Source: Pseudoselenomonas ruminantium (lineage in GTDB: Bacteria; Bacillota; Negativicutes; Selenomonadales; Selenomonadaceae). Taken from it: DNA of 64,000 bases. The DNA lies in contig NZ_FOQK01000014.1 in NCBI RefSeq assembly GCF_900113715.1, positions 17,026 to 81,025 of the forward strand. The letters run 5' to 3'. The notes under the pieces were generated by a model. The model was not told the DNA's origin. It worked only from the letters and a program-made list of their open reading frames with translations, and did not search any database. Position numbers and translations under genes: made by a program. The stretch's first letter is position 1. The number at the start of each line of letters is the position of its first letter. This document shows, in pieces, positions 7,855 to 16,677 of the stretch.

Positions 7855-8610
7855 ATGGTACATATCGTTGGTGCGGGTCCTGGCGATCCGGAGCTTATCA
7901 CAGTCAAAGGTCAGCGCTATCTGCGCGAGGCGGATGTGGTCATCTATGCGGGCTCGTTGGTCAATCCGGCGCTGCTGGAGCTTTGCAAGCCGGGGGCAGA
8001 GATCCACAACTCGGCGTCGATGACGCTGGATGAGGTCGTAGCTGTCATCGAGAACGCGGAGCAGAAGGGGCAGGTGACGGTGCGCCTGCACACGGGTGAT
8101 CCTTCGGTTTACGGTGCCATCCAGGAGCAGATGGATGCCTTTTCCAAGAAGGGCATCGCTTACGATATCGTTCCCGGCGTGAGCAGCTGCTTTGCCACGG
8201 CCGCAGCGCTCAAACAGGAGTATACGCTGCCGGGCATCTCGCAGACGGTCATCATCACGCGCAACGAGGGCCGCACGCCAGTGCCTGAGGCAGAGAAGCT
8301 GCGCAGTCTGGCGAAGCATCAGTCGACGATGTGCATTTACCTGTCGATCGCGATGCTCGACAAGGTCGTAGAGGAGCTCATCGCTGGCGGCTATGCGCCG
8401 GATACGCCGATCGCGATCGTCCAGCGGGCTTCGTGGCCGGAGGAGAAGATCGTGCGGGGGACGCTGGCAACCATCGTCAAGGATATCGAGGGCAAGAATA
8501 TCGACCGCACGGCCATGATCGTCGTCAGCCGTTGCCTGGGCGCAAGCTATGATCTTTCGCGCCTGTATGCGCCGGAGTTTTCCCATATGTTCCGTGAGGC
8601 CAGCAAATGA
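7855..8610 (+). CDS. cbiF: Cobalt-precorrin-4 C11-methyltransferase CbiF
   Basis: 251 residues, normal for the family. The N-terminal tetrapyrrole methylase signature VHIVGAGPGDPELITVKG and the block RLHTGDPSVYGAIQEQMDAF define the SAM and tetrapyrrole pocket. It transfers a methyl group to C11 of cobalt-precorrin-4. ATG 7855 is preferred over TTG 7849 because GAGGG lies eight bases before it. Its end (ATGA) overlaps the start of cbiG by four bases. Confidence 0.95.
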   Translation: MVHIVGAGPGDPELITVKGQRYLREADVVIYAGSLVNPALLELCKPGAEIHNSASMTLDEVVAVIENAEQKGQVTVRLHTGDPSVYGAIQEQMDAFSKKGIAYDIVPGVSSCFATAAALKQEYTLPGISQTVIITRNEGRTPVPEAEKLRSLAKHQSTMCIYLSIAMLDKVVEELIAGGYAPDTPIAIVQRASWPEEKIVRGTLATIVKDIEGKNIDRTAMIVVSRCLGASYDLSRLYAPEFSHMFREASK

Positions 8611-9722
8611 GATTAGCCGCTTTTGCCTTGACAGCCAAGGCGTATGAATTAGCCAAGACCTTCCAGCGCAGCCTAGATAATCCGATGACCGTCTATGTGT
8701 CGGCCAAGGTGGCACCCCCGACGGTTGCTGCCGAGACGGGGGCGGGGATAAAGACCTTTGCCAAGCTCGAGGAAGCGGTGGCCGAGACGTTTACCGCTTA
8801 TGACGGGCTTGTGTTCATCATGGCAGCGGGAATCGTCGTACGGACGATCGCGCCCCTGCTGCAGGATAAGCTCCAGGACCCTGCCGTGGTCGTTTTTGAT
8901 GAACGCGGCCAGCATGGCATCAGCCTGCTTTCGGGTCATATCGGCGGCGCCAATGTGCTGACGCAGCAGCTTTGCCAGGCTGTGGGAGCATCGCCGGTCA
9001 TCACGACGGCGACGGACGTCAATCAGTGCCAGGCACCGGATGCCCTGGCGGCTAAGCTGTGCCTGCGCCCCTGGCCGAAGGTGCGCATCCGCACGCTCAA
9101 TTCGGCGGTACTTGAGGGGCAGGAGGTATGCTGGCGGATAGACAAGACACTGCCCCACAGCGTCTTCTATAAGAGGCAGCTGGAGCAGGCTGGCCAGACC
9201 GCCGAGCTCTGCGTGACCAGCCAATGTCTGCAGTTTTGTGCCGAGGAGAAGGATAGACCTTGGGCGGTCATCCTGTCGGAGCCGAATCTGCCAGCTCTGC
9301 CAGAGCTGCCGCAGAATGTGCTCTGCCTGACGCCGCGCCGGCTCATTGCTGGTGTCGGCTGCCGCCGCGGGACGCCGGCTGCCTTGGTCATGGGCGCTTT
9401 GGATATGGCGTGCCGCATGATCGGCCGTGACCGTTCGTTCATTGATGCCTTGGCGAGTACGGTCGTGAAGCGCCATGAGGCGGGGATTTTGTTTGCGGCA
9501 GATAGTCTGGCACGGCCGGTGCATTTCTACGACCATGCGCAATTGCAGGCGATGATTGCACGGTATCAGCTGGAGGAGTCTGACTTCGTGAAGGAGAATA
9601 TAGGCATCGGCAATGTCTGCGAGGCCGCAGCCTATTGCTGCGTCGGCGAGGCCGGCGGGCGGCTGGCGCTGCGCAAGACGAAATTCGAGAAAGTGACGGT
9701 AGCATTAGTATGGGAAAAATAA
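8607..9722 (+). CDS. cbiG: Cobalt-precorrin-5A hydrolase CbiG
   Basis: 371 residues. It shows the CbiG N-terminal region (FTAYDGLVFIMAAGIVVRTIAPLL), the central HGISLLSGHIGGANVLTQQL block, and a C-terminal domain with LIAGVGCRRGTPAALV. The enzyme opens the ring-A lactone and releases the C20 fragment as acetaldehyde, a step specific to the anaerobic route. The start overlaps cbiF by four bases, and the end overlaps cbiH by 13 bases, indicating tight translational coupling. Confidence 0.95.
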   Translation: MRLAAFALTAKAYELAKTFQRSLDNPMTVYVSAKVAPPTVAAETGAGIKTFAKLEEAVAETFTAYDGLVFIMAAGIVVRTIAPLLQDKLQDPAVVVFDERGQHGISLLSGHIGGANVLTQQLCQAVGASPVITTATDVNQCQAPDALAAKLCLRPWPKVRIRTLNSAVLEGQEVCWRIDKTLPHSVFYKRQLEQAGQTAELCVTSQCLQFCAEEKDRPWAVILSEPNLPALPELPQNVLCLTPRRLIAGVGCRRGTPAALVMGALDMACRMIGRDRSFIDALASTVVKRHEAGILFAADSLARPVHFYDHAQLQAMIARYQLEESDFVKENIGIGNVCEAAAYCCVGEAGGRLALRKTKFEKVTVALVWEK

Positions 9723-10465
9723 CAGTGATCGGTATTGGCCCTGGCAGCCTTGAGGATATGACGCCGCGGGCGCGCAAAGCCATCGAGGCAGCTGCGGTCG
9801 TAGCCGGGTATAACACGTATATCAAGCTCATCGAGCCGCTGCTGGCTGACAAGCAGGTGATCGGCACGGCGATGATGCAGGAGATCGAGCGCTGCCGCAT
9901 GGCAGTCGATGAGGCGGCAGCCGGCCGTGACACCGTAGTCGTATCCAGTGGTGATGCGGGCGTTTATGGTATGGCTGGCCTGGTGCTGGAACTCATCCTC
10001 CAGCGTGAGGAAAGCCAGCGTCCGGCATTTGGCGGCATCATTGCGGGGGTCTCGGCAGTGAATGCGGCGGCGTCGGTGCTCGGCGCACCGCTGATGCACG
10101 ATTTCGCCGTCATCAGCCTGTCGAATCTGCTGACGCCTTGGGAGCTTATCCGCAAGCGCATCGAGATGGCAGCCCAGGGCGACTTCGTCACGGCGCTCTA
10201 CAATCCGAAGAGCAAGAAGCGCGTGCAGAACATCGAGGAAGTCCGCGAGATCATGCTGAAGCACCGCGACCCGCAGACGCCGGTCGGCATTGTCACGGCA
10301 GCCAGCCGCGACAAGGAAGCGAAGGTCATCTCGACGCTGGCTGATTTCACCAAGGAGGATATCAATATGTTCTCGATGGTTATCATCGGCAATAGCCAGA
10401 CCTATGTCAAAGAGGGCTGGATGATCACGCCGCGTGGCTATGAGAATAAGGAGAACGGTTTATGA
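9710..10465 (+). CDS. cbiH: Cobalt-precorrin-3B C17-methyltransferase CbiH
   Basis: 251 residues starting at ATG 9710 with MGKITVIGIGPGSLEDMTPRA, the canonical CbiH/CobJ N terminus. The conserved SSGDAGVYGMAGLVLE and DFAVISLSNLLTPWE blocks are present. It methylates C17 and drives ring contraction. An upstream in-frame start at 9635 lies deep inside cbiG and lacks family sequence, so it is rejected. It overlaps cbiG by 13 bases and the following cbiJ by four. Confidence 0.95.
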   Translation: MGKITVIGIGPGSLEDMTPRARKAIEAAAVVAGYNTYIKLIEPLLADKQVIGTAMMQEIERCRMAVDEAAAGRDTVVVSSGDAGVYGMAGLVLELILQREESQRPAFGGIIAGVSAVNAAASVLGAPLMHDFAVISLSNLLTPWELIRKRIEMAAQGDFVTALYNPKSKKRVQNIEEVREIMLKHRDPQTPVGIVTAASRDKEAKVISTLADFTKEDINMFSMVIIGNSQTYVKEGWMITPRGYENKENGL

Positions 10466-11229
10466 TTTTTGTTGCCGCTGGTACGCAGGATGGCCGGGAG
10501 CTGTCGAAGTACCTGCTGGAGCATGGTTATGATGTAGCGGCCTCTGTGGTCACAAGCTATGGTGAGCAGCTGCTGGCTGACTGCCGGGGGCGCAATCTCA
10601 TCATCAATGACCAGCCGCTGGACCGGGAGGGGATGCAGGCCTATCTGGCTGACCATCATATACGGCTGCTGGTCGATGCCAGCCATCCCTATGCCGTCAA
10701 CATTTCGGCCAATGCGATGGAGGCTTGCCAGCTGCTGGGCATTCCCTACGTGCGCTATGAGCGTGACCTCACAGCCGTGGACTACGATCAGGTCACGGTC
10801 GTGCACAGCTATGAGGAGGCGGCGGTGGCAGCGGCCAAGCTGGGGCGCCGTATCTTCCTGACGACGGGCAGCCGCAATCTGGTGAAGTTCACGACGGCTG
10901 AGGCCCTGGCAAGGTGTGAACTCATCGCTCGCGTGCTGCCCTCGGCGGAGGTCATCAGCCTCTGCGAGAGCCTTGGTCTCACACCGGGGCAGATTGTTGC
11001 CATGCAGGGGCCATTTTCCAAGCAGCTCAACAAGGAGCTTTTCCGGAAATACCGTGCCGATGTCATCGTGACGAAGAACAGCGGGTCCATCGGCGGCACC
11101 GATACGAAATTCGCAGCTGCCGAGGAACTGGATCTGCCGGTGGTCGTCATTGACCGGCCGGCCATGACCTATGGCAATATCGGCAGAACCTATGAAGATA
11201 TCTTGAGATTCGTAGAGGAGCATTATTGA
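10462..11229 (+). CDS. cbiJ: Cobalt-precorrin-6A reductase (CbiJ/CobK)
   Basis: 255 residues. The N terminus MIFVAAGTQDGRELSKYL is the Rossmann-like NAD(P)H region, and DASHPYAVNISANAMEAC and TTGSRNLVKF are conserved CobK blocks. It reduces the macrocycle of cobalt-precorrin-6A before CbiE/CbiT act. Start ATG 10462 overlaps the cbiH stop (ATGA). Confidence 0.93.
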   Translation: MIFVAAGTQDGRELSKYLLEHGYDVAASVVTSYGEQLLADCRGRNLIINDQPLDREGMQAYLADHHIRLLVDASHPYAVNISANAMEACQLLGIPYVRYERDLTAVDYDQVTVVHSYEEAAVAAAKLGRRIFLTTGSRNLVKFTTAEALARCELIARVLPSAEVISLCESLGLTPGQIVAMQGPFSKQLNKELFRKYRADVIVTKNSGSIGGTDTKFAAAEELDLPVVVIDRPAMTYGNIGRTYEDILRFVEEHY

Positions 11230-11230
11230 G

Positions 11231-11866
11231 ATGGACTTTATCAAACAGCCAATGGAAATCGAATCACGCAGCATGGAGATCATCGCGCCGCATCTGCAGG
11301 CCTTCAATCTCGATGAGAAGACGACGAAAGTCTACAGCCGCATCATCCACGCGGCTGGTGATGTGGAATACGCCCCGATCATCCGTGTCGGCGAGGGGGC
11401 AATCGATGCAGCGATTGCAGCCCTGGCCGGTGGCTGTGATATCTATACCGATGTCGAGATGGTCCGCACGGGCATCAACAAGCGCAAGCTGGCTTCGTTT
11501 GGCGGGCAGGTGCATTGCCTGATTGCCGATGAAAAGGTGGCAGCTGCGGCCAAGGCGGAGGGCATCACGCGTTCGATGGCGGCCATGCGCACCTTCGGGG
11601 CTGCGCTGGATGGCAATATCGTCGCCATCGGCAACGCGCCGACGGCGCTCTTCGAGGTGCTGCGGCTCATCCGTGAGGAGGGAGTCCGTCCCGCCTGTGT
11701 CGTCGGCATCCCCGTAGGCTTTGTCGGTGCCGCGGATTCCAAGCAGGCACTGGCCGAAAACGGTCTGGTGCCGTATATCACCGTTGCGGGCACCAAGGGC
11801 GGCAGCCCCATTGCGGCGGCGGCCATCAATGCCATGATGTATTTCATCAACAACGAGCGAGGCTGA
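11231..11866 (+). CDS. cbiC: Cobalt-precorrin-8 methylmutase CbiC
   Basis: 211 residues. Key features are the N-terminal PMEIESRSMEII, IIHAAGDVEYAPIIR (with the catalytic histidine) and GNAPTALFEVLRLI blocks of the CbiC/CobH family. The enzyme moves the methyl group from C11 to C12, giving cobyrinate. Located one base after cbiJ in the same operon. Confidence 0.95.
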   Translation: MDFIKQPMEIESRSMEIIAPHLQAFNLDEKTTKVYSRIIHAAGDVEYAPIIRVGEGAIDAAIAALAGGCDIYTDVEMVRTGINKRKLASFGGQVHCLIADEKVAAAAKAEGITRSMAAMRTFGAALDGNIVAIGNAPTALFEVLRLIREEGVRPACVVGIPVGFVGAADSKQALAENGLVPYITVAGTKGGSPIAAAAINAMMYFINNERG

Positions 11867-11869
11867 GCG

Positions 11870-12448
11870 ATGAACGGGACAGAGACAGGCAGGATCGTGC
11901 TGGTGACTGGCGGTGCCCGGTCGGGCAAGTCGACGTTCGCGGAGAAGCTGGCTGCGCAGAGCGGCCAGCGGATTGGCTATATCGCCACGGCACAGATCTA
12001 CGATGAGGAGATGCGGTTCCGGGTCGCCCTGCATCAGCAGCGGCGCCCGGCCAACTGGCAGACCTATGAGGCGCCGTTTGGGGCAGAGGAAGCCATCCAG
12101 GCGGCCTGCCAGCAGAACGATGTCATCCTGTTTGACTGCATCACGCTGTATTTGAGCAACCTGCTCTGCAGCCTGCCCGAGGCAGAGCTTGCGGCCCAGG
12201 ATAAGGTCTACGCGCTGACCCGTCAGAAGGTCGGAGCGCTCATCACGGCAGCGGAAGCGGCGGCCGAGCGGGGCTTGACGGTCATTTTCGTTACCAATGA
12301 AGTGGGCGCGGGCATTGTTCCGGAGAACAAGCTCAGCCGCATCTACCGGGATATCAGCGGGCTGGCCAATCAGCAGATTGCGCAGGCCGCAGCAGATGTA
12401 TACGCAGTCATAGCAGGCATTCCAGTAAACATCAAGGCACTAGCTTAA
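11870..12448 (+). CDS. cobU: Adenosylcobinamide kinase/guanylyltransferase CobU
   Basis: 192 residues. The P-loop appears as GGARSGKSTFAEKLA (about residues 16-30), followed by IGYIATAQIYDEEM and VTNEVGAGIVPENKLSRIYRD, all typical of CobU/CobP. It phosphorylates adenosylcobinamide and transfers GMP to it before CobS adds alpha-ribazole. It starts four bases after cbiC. Confidence 0.95.
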   Translation: MNGTETGRIVLVTGGARSGKSTFAEKLAAQSGQRIGYIATAQIYDEEMRFRVALHQQRRPANWQTYEAPFGAEEAIQAACQQNDVILFDCITLYLSNLLCSLPEAELAAQDKVYALTRQKVGALITAAEAAAERGLTVIFVTNEVGAGIVPENKLSRIYRDISGLANQQIAQAAADVYAVIAGIPVNIKALA

Positions 12449-12460
12449 GGAGGAACCCAC

Positions 12461-13996
12461 ATGTCGAACGCGATCATGCTCATGGGAACGAGCTCCCATG
12501 TCGGCAAAAGCATCATAACCACAGCCCTCTGCCGCATCTTCCATCAGCAGGGGCGCAAGGTCGTCCCGTTCAAGGCGCAGAATATGGCCTTGAACTCCTA
12601 TGTCACCAAAGATGGCAAGGAGATGGGGCGCGCGCAGGTCGCGCAGGCTGAGGCGGCTGGTCTTGAACCGATGGTCGACATGAATCCGGTCCTTTTGAAG
12701 CCGACGGGCAACAGCTGCTCCCAGGTCGTTCTGAACGGCGAGCCCATCGGCAATATGAGTGCCCGGGAGTATCACAAGGGGTACAGCCTCAAGGCCTTTG
12801 ACGCCGTAAAAGCTGCACTGGGACGCTTGCAGGCTGGTTTCGACACGCTGGTGATCGAGGGCGCGGGCAGTCCGGCCGAGGTCAATCTCAAGGCCAATGA
12901 CATCGTCAATATGCGTGTGGCCAAATATCTCCAGGCGCCGGTGCTGCTGATTGCCGATATCGATCGCGGCGGTGCGCTGGCGTCCCTGGTCGGGACGCTG
13001 GAGCTTCTCGACGAGGAGGAGCGGGCTCTCGTCAAGGGGCTGGTCATCAACAAGTTCCGTGGCGATGTGAGCCTGCTGACGCCGGCTGTCGATTTCCTCG
13101 AGCAGAAGACGGGCAAGCCGGTGCTCGGCATCGTGCCGCATATCGAATCCCTGGGCATCGACGATGAGGACTCGGTATCGCTGGAGGAGAAGCAGGCAGT
13201 GCCCCAGGATGCGCCCCTGAGTATCGCGGTCATCCAGACGCCGAAGCTCTCGAACTTCACGGATTTTGACAGTCTGGCGGCCGAGCCGGACGTGGCCCTC
13301 TACTATGTCAAGGCAGCGGAGGAGCTGGGGAATCCGGACCTCATCCTGCTGCCGGGCTCGAAGAACACGACGGAGGACCTGCTTTATCTGCGTGAGTCAG
13401 GCATCGAGGCAGCTATCCGCCGGCAGGTGGAGCAGGGTACGCCGCTTTGGGGCATCTGTGGCGGCTATCAGATGCTGGGCCGTGCGATCTGCGACCCGCT
13501 GCATACGGAGTCAGCCCATGACCGTGTGGCAGGCATGGGATATCTGGCGATGGAGACGACCTTTGCGGCTGCCAAGCTTACGACCCAGGTGACGGCTGAC
13601 TGCGTCAAGCTGCCCTTCCTGGGACAGACGCTTACGGCAGACGGGCTGCCAGGCTATGAGATCCATATGGGCAAGACGGAGTTTGGCGAAGAAATCCAGC
13701 ATCCGTTCCATATCACGGCCAAGGCCGATGCTGCCTTTGATGGCTGGGACGGAGCCTATGCTGTGGCCGGACAAGGCGAAGTCGTGGGCACGTATATCCA
13801 TGGCATCTTCGATCATGACGGCTTCCGCCGCCAGATGCTCAACGCGCTGCGGGCGCGGAAGGGGCTGGCGGCGCTCGGCATCCAGCGCAATGTGCGGGCA
13901 GAGAAGGAGCGGGCGTATGACCATCTGGCCGAGGTGGTGCGTCAGAGCCTTGACATGGAGAAACTTGCGCAGATCATGGGGGAGAAGACATGCTGA
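12461..13996 (+). CDS. cbiP: Adenosylcobyric acid synthase (glutamine-hydrolysing), CbiP
   Basis: 511 residues. The N-terminal ATP-binding domain has MLMGTSSHVGKSIITTALCR and FKAQNMALNSYVT; the C-terminal glutaminase domain has the nucleophile loop WGICGGYQMLG and a late YIHGIFDHDGF carrying the catalytic histidine. It amidates four carboxylates (b, d, e, g). A good GGAGG precedes ATG 12461. Its end overlaps the cbiB start by seven bases. Often called cobQ in annotations. Confidence 0.96.
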   Translation: MSNAIMLMGTSSHVGKSIITTALCRIFHQQGRKVVPFKAQNMALNSYVTKDGKEMGRAQVAQAEAAGLEPMVDMNPVLLKPTGNSCSQVVLNGEPIGNMSAREYHKGYSLKAFDAVKAALGRLQAGFDTLVIEGAGSPAEVNLKANDIVNMRVAKYLQAPVLLIADIDRGGALASLVGTLELLDEEERALVKGLVINKFRGDVSLLTPAVDFLEQKTGKPVLGIVPHIESLGIDDEDSVSLEEKQAVPQDAPLSIAVIQTPKLSNFTDFDSLAAEPDVALYYVKAAEELGNPDLILLPGSKNTTEDLLYLRESGIEAAIRRQVEQGTPLWGICGGYQMLGRAICDPLHTESAHDRVAGMGYLAMETTFAAAKLTTQVTADCVKLPFLGQTLTADGLPGYEIHMGKTEFGEEIQHPFHITAKADAAFDGWDGAYAVAGQGEVVGTYIHGIFDHDGFRRQMLNALRARKGLAALGIQRNVRAEKERAYDHLAEVVRQSLDMEKLAQIMGEKTC

Positions 13997-14931
13997 CGGC
14001 TATCCTGGCTTTTTTCATCGATACGGTCATGGGCGACCCCAACAGCCGCTGGCATCCCGTCGTGCTGATGGGGAAGCTCATCGGCGGCCTGGAGCGGCTT
14101 TTTTACCGGGCCGAAGACAGCGACGGCAAGAAATATGCGATGGGCGCGATGCTCGTGTTGATTACCCTGCTTGTGTCTTATGAGGCAGCTGCGGCAATCA
14201 TGATGCTCTCCTATCATATCCCCTGGGAGTGGGGCACGACGGTGGTGGGAGCCTTGCTGCTGGCCTTCACCATTTCCCCAAAAAGTCTTGCCAAGGCGGG
14301 CAAGGGCATCTACACGCTGCTCCTCCTCGGCGAGCTCGAGGAGGCCCGCAAGAAGGTGGGCTGGATCGTTGGCCGTGATACGGAGGAGCTTACCGATGCC
14401 GAAATCGCACGGGCGACGGTGGAGACCATCGCGGAGAACACGGTGGATGGCATCATAGCGCCGCTGTTCTTCTTCGTGCTCGGCGGTGTGCCCTTGGCCG
14501 TGCTTTACCGTGCGGCCAATACGATGGATTCGATGATTGGCTACAAGAACGACAAGTATCTCTATTTTGGACGGGCGGCGGCCAAGCTCGATGATGTGCT
14601 GAACTACATTCCCGCCCGCATCACGGGGGTCCTGTTCATCTTTGCGGCCTGCCTGCTGGGGTTTGACTACAAGAATGCTTATGAGATGATGCTGCGCGAT
14701 GCTGCCAAGCATCCAAGCCCGAATGGCGGCTATGCCGAGGCGACGGTGGCCGGTGCCCTGCATATCCGCCTGGGCGGCATCAATTCGTATTTCGGCAAGA
14801 AGTCGCTGCGTGCGTATATGGGCGAGGCCATTGAGCTGACTGCGCCCAAGCATATCATGGAATGCATCCGCATGATGTACACCGTGACTGTGATGTTTAT
14901 CATTATTACCTATGCGATGTTTGGGTTATGA
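13990..14931 (+). CDS. cbiB: Adenosylcobinamide-phosphate synthase CbiB
   Basis: 313 residues, an integral membrane protein. Family landmarks: IDTVMGDPNSRWHPVVLMGKLI near the N terminus, AETVAEN-type helix (ATVETIAENTVDGIIAPLFF), NTMDSMIGYKNDKYLYFGRAAAKLDD and HPSPNGGYAEATVAGAL. It attaches aminopropanol phosphate to adenosylcobyric acid, using the product of the threonine-phosphate decarboxylase encoded downstream. Confidence 0.95.
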   Translation: MLTAILAFFIDTVMGDPNSRWHPVVLMGKLIGGLERLFYRAEDSDGKKYAMGAMLVLITLLVSYEAAAAIMMLSYHIPWEWGTTVVGALLLAFTISPKSLAKAGKGIYTLLLLGELEEARKKVGWIVGRDTEELTDAEIARATVETIAENTVDGIIAPLFFFVLGGVPLAVLYRAANTMDSMIGYKNDKYLYFGRAAAKLDDVLNYIPARITGVLFIFAACLLGFDYKNAYEMMLRDAAKHPSPNGGYAEATVAGALHIRLGGINSYFGKKSLRAYMGEAIELTAPKHIMECIRMMYTVTVMFIIITYAMFGL

Positions 14932-14973
14932 TAGGAGTGATAAATATCACTAACATCTAGGAGGACATTATCC

Positions 14974-15741
14974 ATGAAATCATTCATCACTGCTTTGCAA
15001 TTCCTGACGCGTATCCACGTGAAGAACCAACCAGATCTGACCATCGAGGATTTCGGCCGTAGTACGAAGTTCTTCCCGCTGGTCGGTGCGATCCTCGGTC
15101 TTATCTATCTGCTGGCGACCTGGTGCCTGATCGCTGTGTTCGGCTGGGCGAATTTTGTCACGACGATCTTGGTCCTGCTGCCGGTTCTCGTAACGGGCGG
15201 GCTGCTGCTCGATGGCTACATGGATACGGCTGATGGTGTCTTTTCGGCCCGGGACCGTGAGCGCAAGCTCGAAATCATGAAGGACAGCCGCGTTGGCTCT
15301 TTCGGTGTCATCGCGCTCGTCGCCCTCATGATGGTCAACTGGACGGTGCTGCGCGATATCAAGCTCGTGCTCATCATGACGGCCTTGTTCATCATGCCGA
15401 TCATCGGCCGCATGGCCATGGTCATGGTCATCGCCTTCTTCCCCTATGCCCGCAAGGAAGGCATGGGCAAGGCCTTTGCGGATATGGCCGATAAGGAGAC
15501 GGTAGCCATTGCTGGCATGACGACAATCCTGTTTGTCGTGCCCTGGGGGCAGGCGGCGATCGCGGCGCTGGCTGCGGGGCTGGGCTTTGCCTGGCTGCTG
15601 GGGGCCTGGCTGACGAGCAAGCTCGGCGGGCTGACCGGCGACACCTATGGGGCGATCGAGACGTTGACCGAGACCATGGTGCTCGTCGTATTCTTAGTGA
15701 CTTCCTGGATTCCAGGTGGTCTGCATATTTTATGGCGCTGA
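14974..15741 (+). CDS. cobS: Adenosylcobinamide-GDP ribazoletransferase (cobalamin synthase) CobS
   Basis: 255 residues, about six membrane helices. N-terminal LQFLTRIHVKN and the catalytic-type loop LLDGYMDTADGVFSARDRERKLEIMKDSRVGSFG identify CobS. It joins alpha-ribazole (phosphate) to adenosyl-GDP-cobinamide in the membrane. A strong AGGAGG precedes the ATG. The 42-base gap after cbiB includes a small palindrome (AGTGATAAATATCACT) of unknown role. Confidence 0.95.
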   Translation: MKSFITALQFLTRIHVKNQPDLTIEDFGRSTKFFPLVGAILGLIYLLATWCLIAVFGWANFVTTILVLLPVLVTGGLLLDGYMDTADGVFSARDRERKLEIMKDSRVGSFGVIALVALMMVNWTVLRDIKLVLIMTALFIMPIIGRMAMVMVIAFFPYARKEGMGKAFADMADKETVAIAGMTTILFVVPWGQAAIAALAAGLGFAWLLGAWLTSKLGGLTGDTYGAIETLTETMVLVVFLVTSWIPGGLHILWR

Positions 15742-15771
15742 GGAAGGCGCCCCTTAGGAGCGTTTGAATTT

Positions 15772-16662
15772 ATGGAAATCACTGTCCGTGTCCCCGGTTC
15801 CTGCGGCGAGCTGCTGCAGGGCGAGCTGCAAGGCGAGCCGTTTCTGGTCACTTGCCCGATTGGCTGCTATACGACGGTGCGCGTTTCGGATGCCTTGGCG
15901 GGCATCCACGGGCTGGGCCGCAAGTCGCTGATGGCCTTGGAGAAGACGCTGACGAGTCTCGGCAAGGAGGAGCTTCCCTGGGGAATCCGCCTGGAGTCGA
16001 GCCTGCCGCGCGGCAAGGGCATGGCTTCGTCGAGTGCTGACATTGCAGCGACCATCGCCGCGGTGGCGCTGGCTTTTGGCTATCAGCCGTATTGGGAGGA
16101 GATCATGCGGCTGGCTGTGGATATCGAGCCCACGGATGGTGTTTTCTGTCCTGGTGTCGTGTGCATCAATCATATGGATGGGCGAATGCTGGCAGGCTAT
16201 CGGGGCCTGCCGGCTTTTCGTATCTCTGTTTACGATACGGGCGGTGAGGTGGATACCATCCGCTATCATGAGACAATGGCAATGTCGCCGGCTGGCAGCG
16301 CGTCGGCTGCGGCGATGGAGCAGTTCCAGCGCGGGGTGCAGCTGCGCGATGAGGCGCTGCTGGCGGCTGCGGCGACGACCAGTGCGCTGGCCAATCAGCG
16401 GCTGCTCCCAAAGGAAGGCTTGGAGGAGCTGCTGGCCTTTAGCCGGCGTCTTGGTGCGCATGGACTGAATGTGGCGCACAGCGGTACTGTGGTCGGTGTG
16501 CTGTGGCCGGCAGGCTTTGCGGATGATGAGCTGCGGCAGGCGGAACGTTGCATAGGGAAGCGCTTCCCGCAGCTGAAGTTCCTGTTGCGCTCGCGCCTGC
16601 AGGGCGGCGGCATCTGGATGGCGGCAGGCGATGACGGACAGTGGCAGGGATTGTTTGCGTGA
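15772..16662 (+). CDS. pduX: GHMP-family L-threonine kinase (PduX-like)
   Basis: 296 residues. The N terminus VRVPGSCGELLQGELQGEPFLVTCPIG is characteristic of PduX-type kinases, and the GHMP phosphate loop reads LPRGKGMASSSADIAA (about residues 78-93). Known PduX makes L-threonine O-3-phosphate, the substrate of the CobD decarboxylase. The position between cobS and the corrin amidase, with cobD two genes later, supports that role. The gene symbol is by homology; a propanediol operon is not present. Confidence 0.82.
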   Translation: MEITVRVPGSCGELLQGELQGEPFLVTCPIGCYTTVRVSDALAGIHGLGRKSLMALEKTLTSLGKEELPWGIRLESSLPRGKGMASSSADIAATIAAVALAFGYQPYWEEIMRLAVDIEPTDGVFCPGVVCINHMDGRMLAGYRGLPAFRISVYDTGGEVDTIRYHETMAMSPAGSASAAAMEQFQRGVQLRDEALLAAAATTSALANQRLLPKEGLEELLAFSRRLGAHGLNVAHSGTVVGVLWPAGFADDELRQAERCIGKRFPQLKFLLRSRLQGGGIWMAAGDDGQWQGLFA

Positions 16663-16677
16663 CAGGAGGAAACAAAG

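Noticed and set aside
9635..9709. Longer N terminus for cbiH starting inside cbiG
   Set aside because: The extra 25 residues are Arg-rich shadow sequence of cbiG; the family N terminus starts exactly at ATG 9710.
14945..14960. Palindrome AGTGATAAATATCACT before cobS as an operator
   Set aside because: It lies within the operon, is short, and has no promoter beside it; chance is likely.
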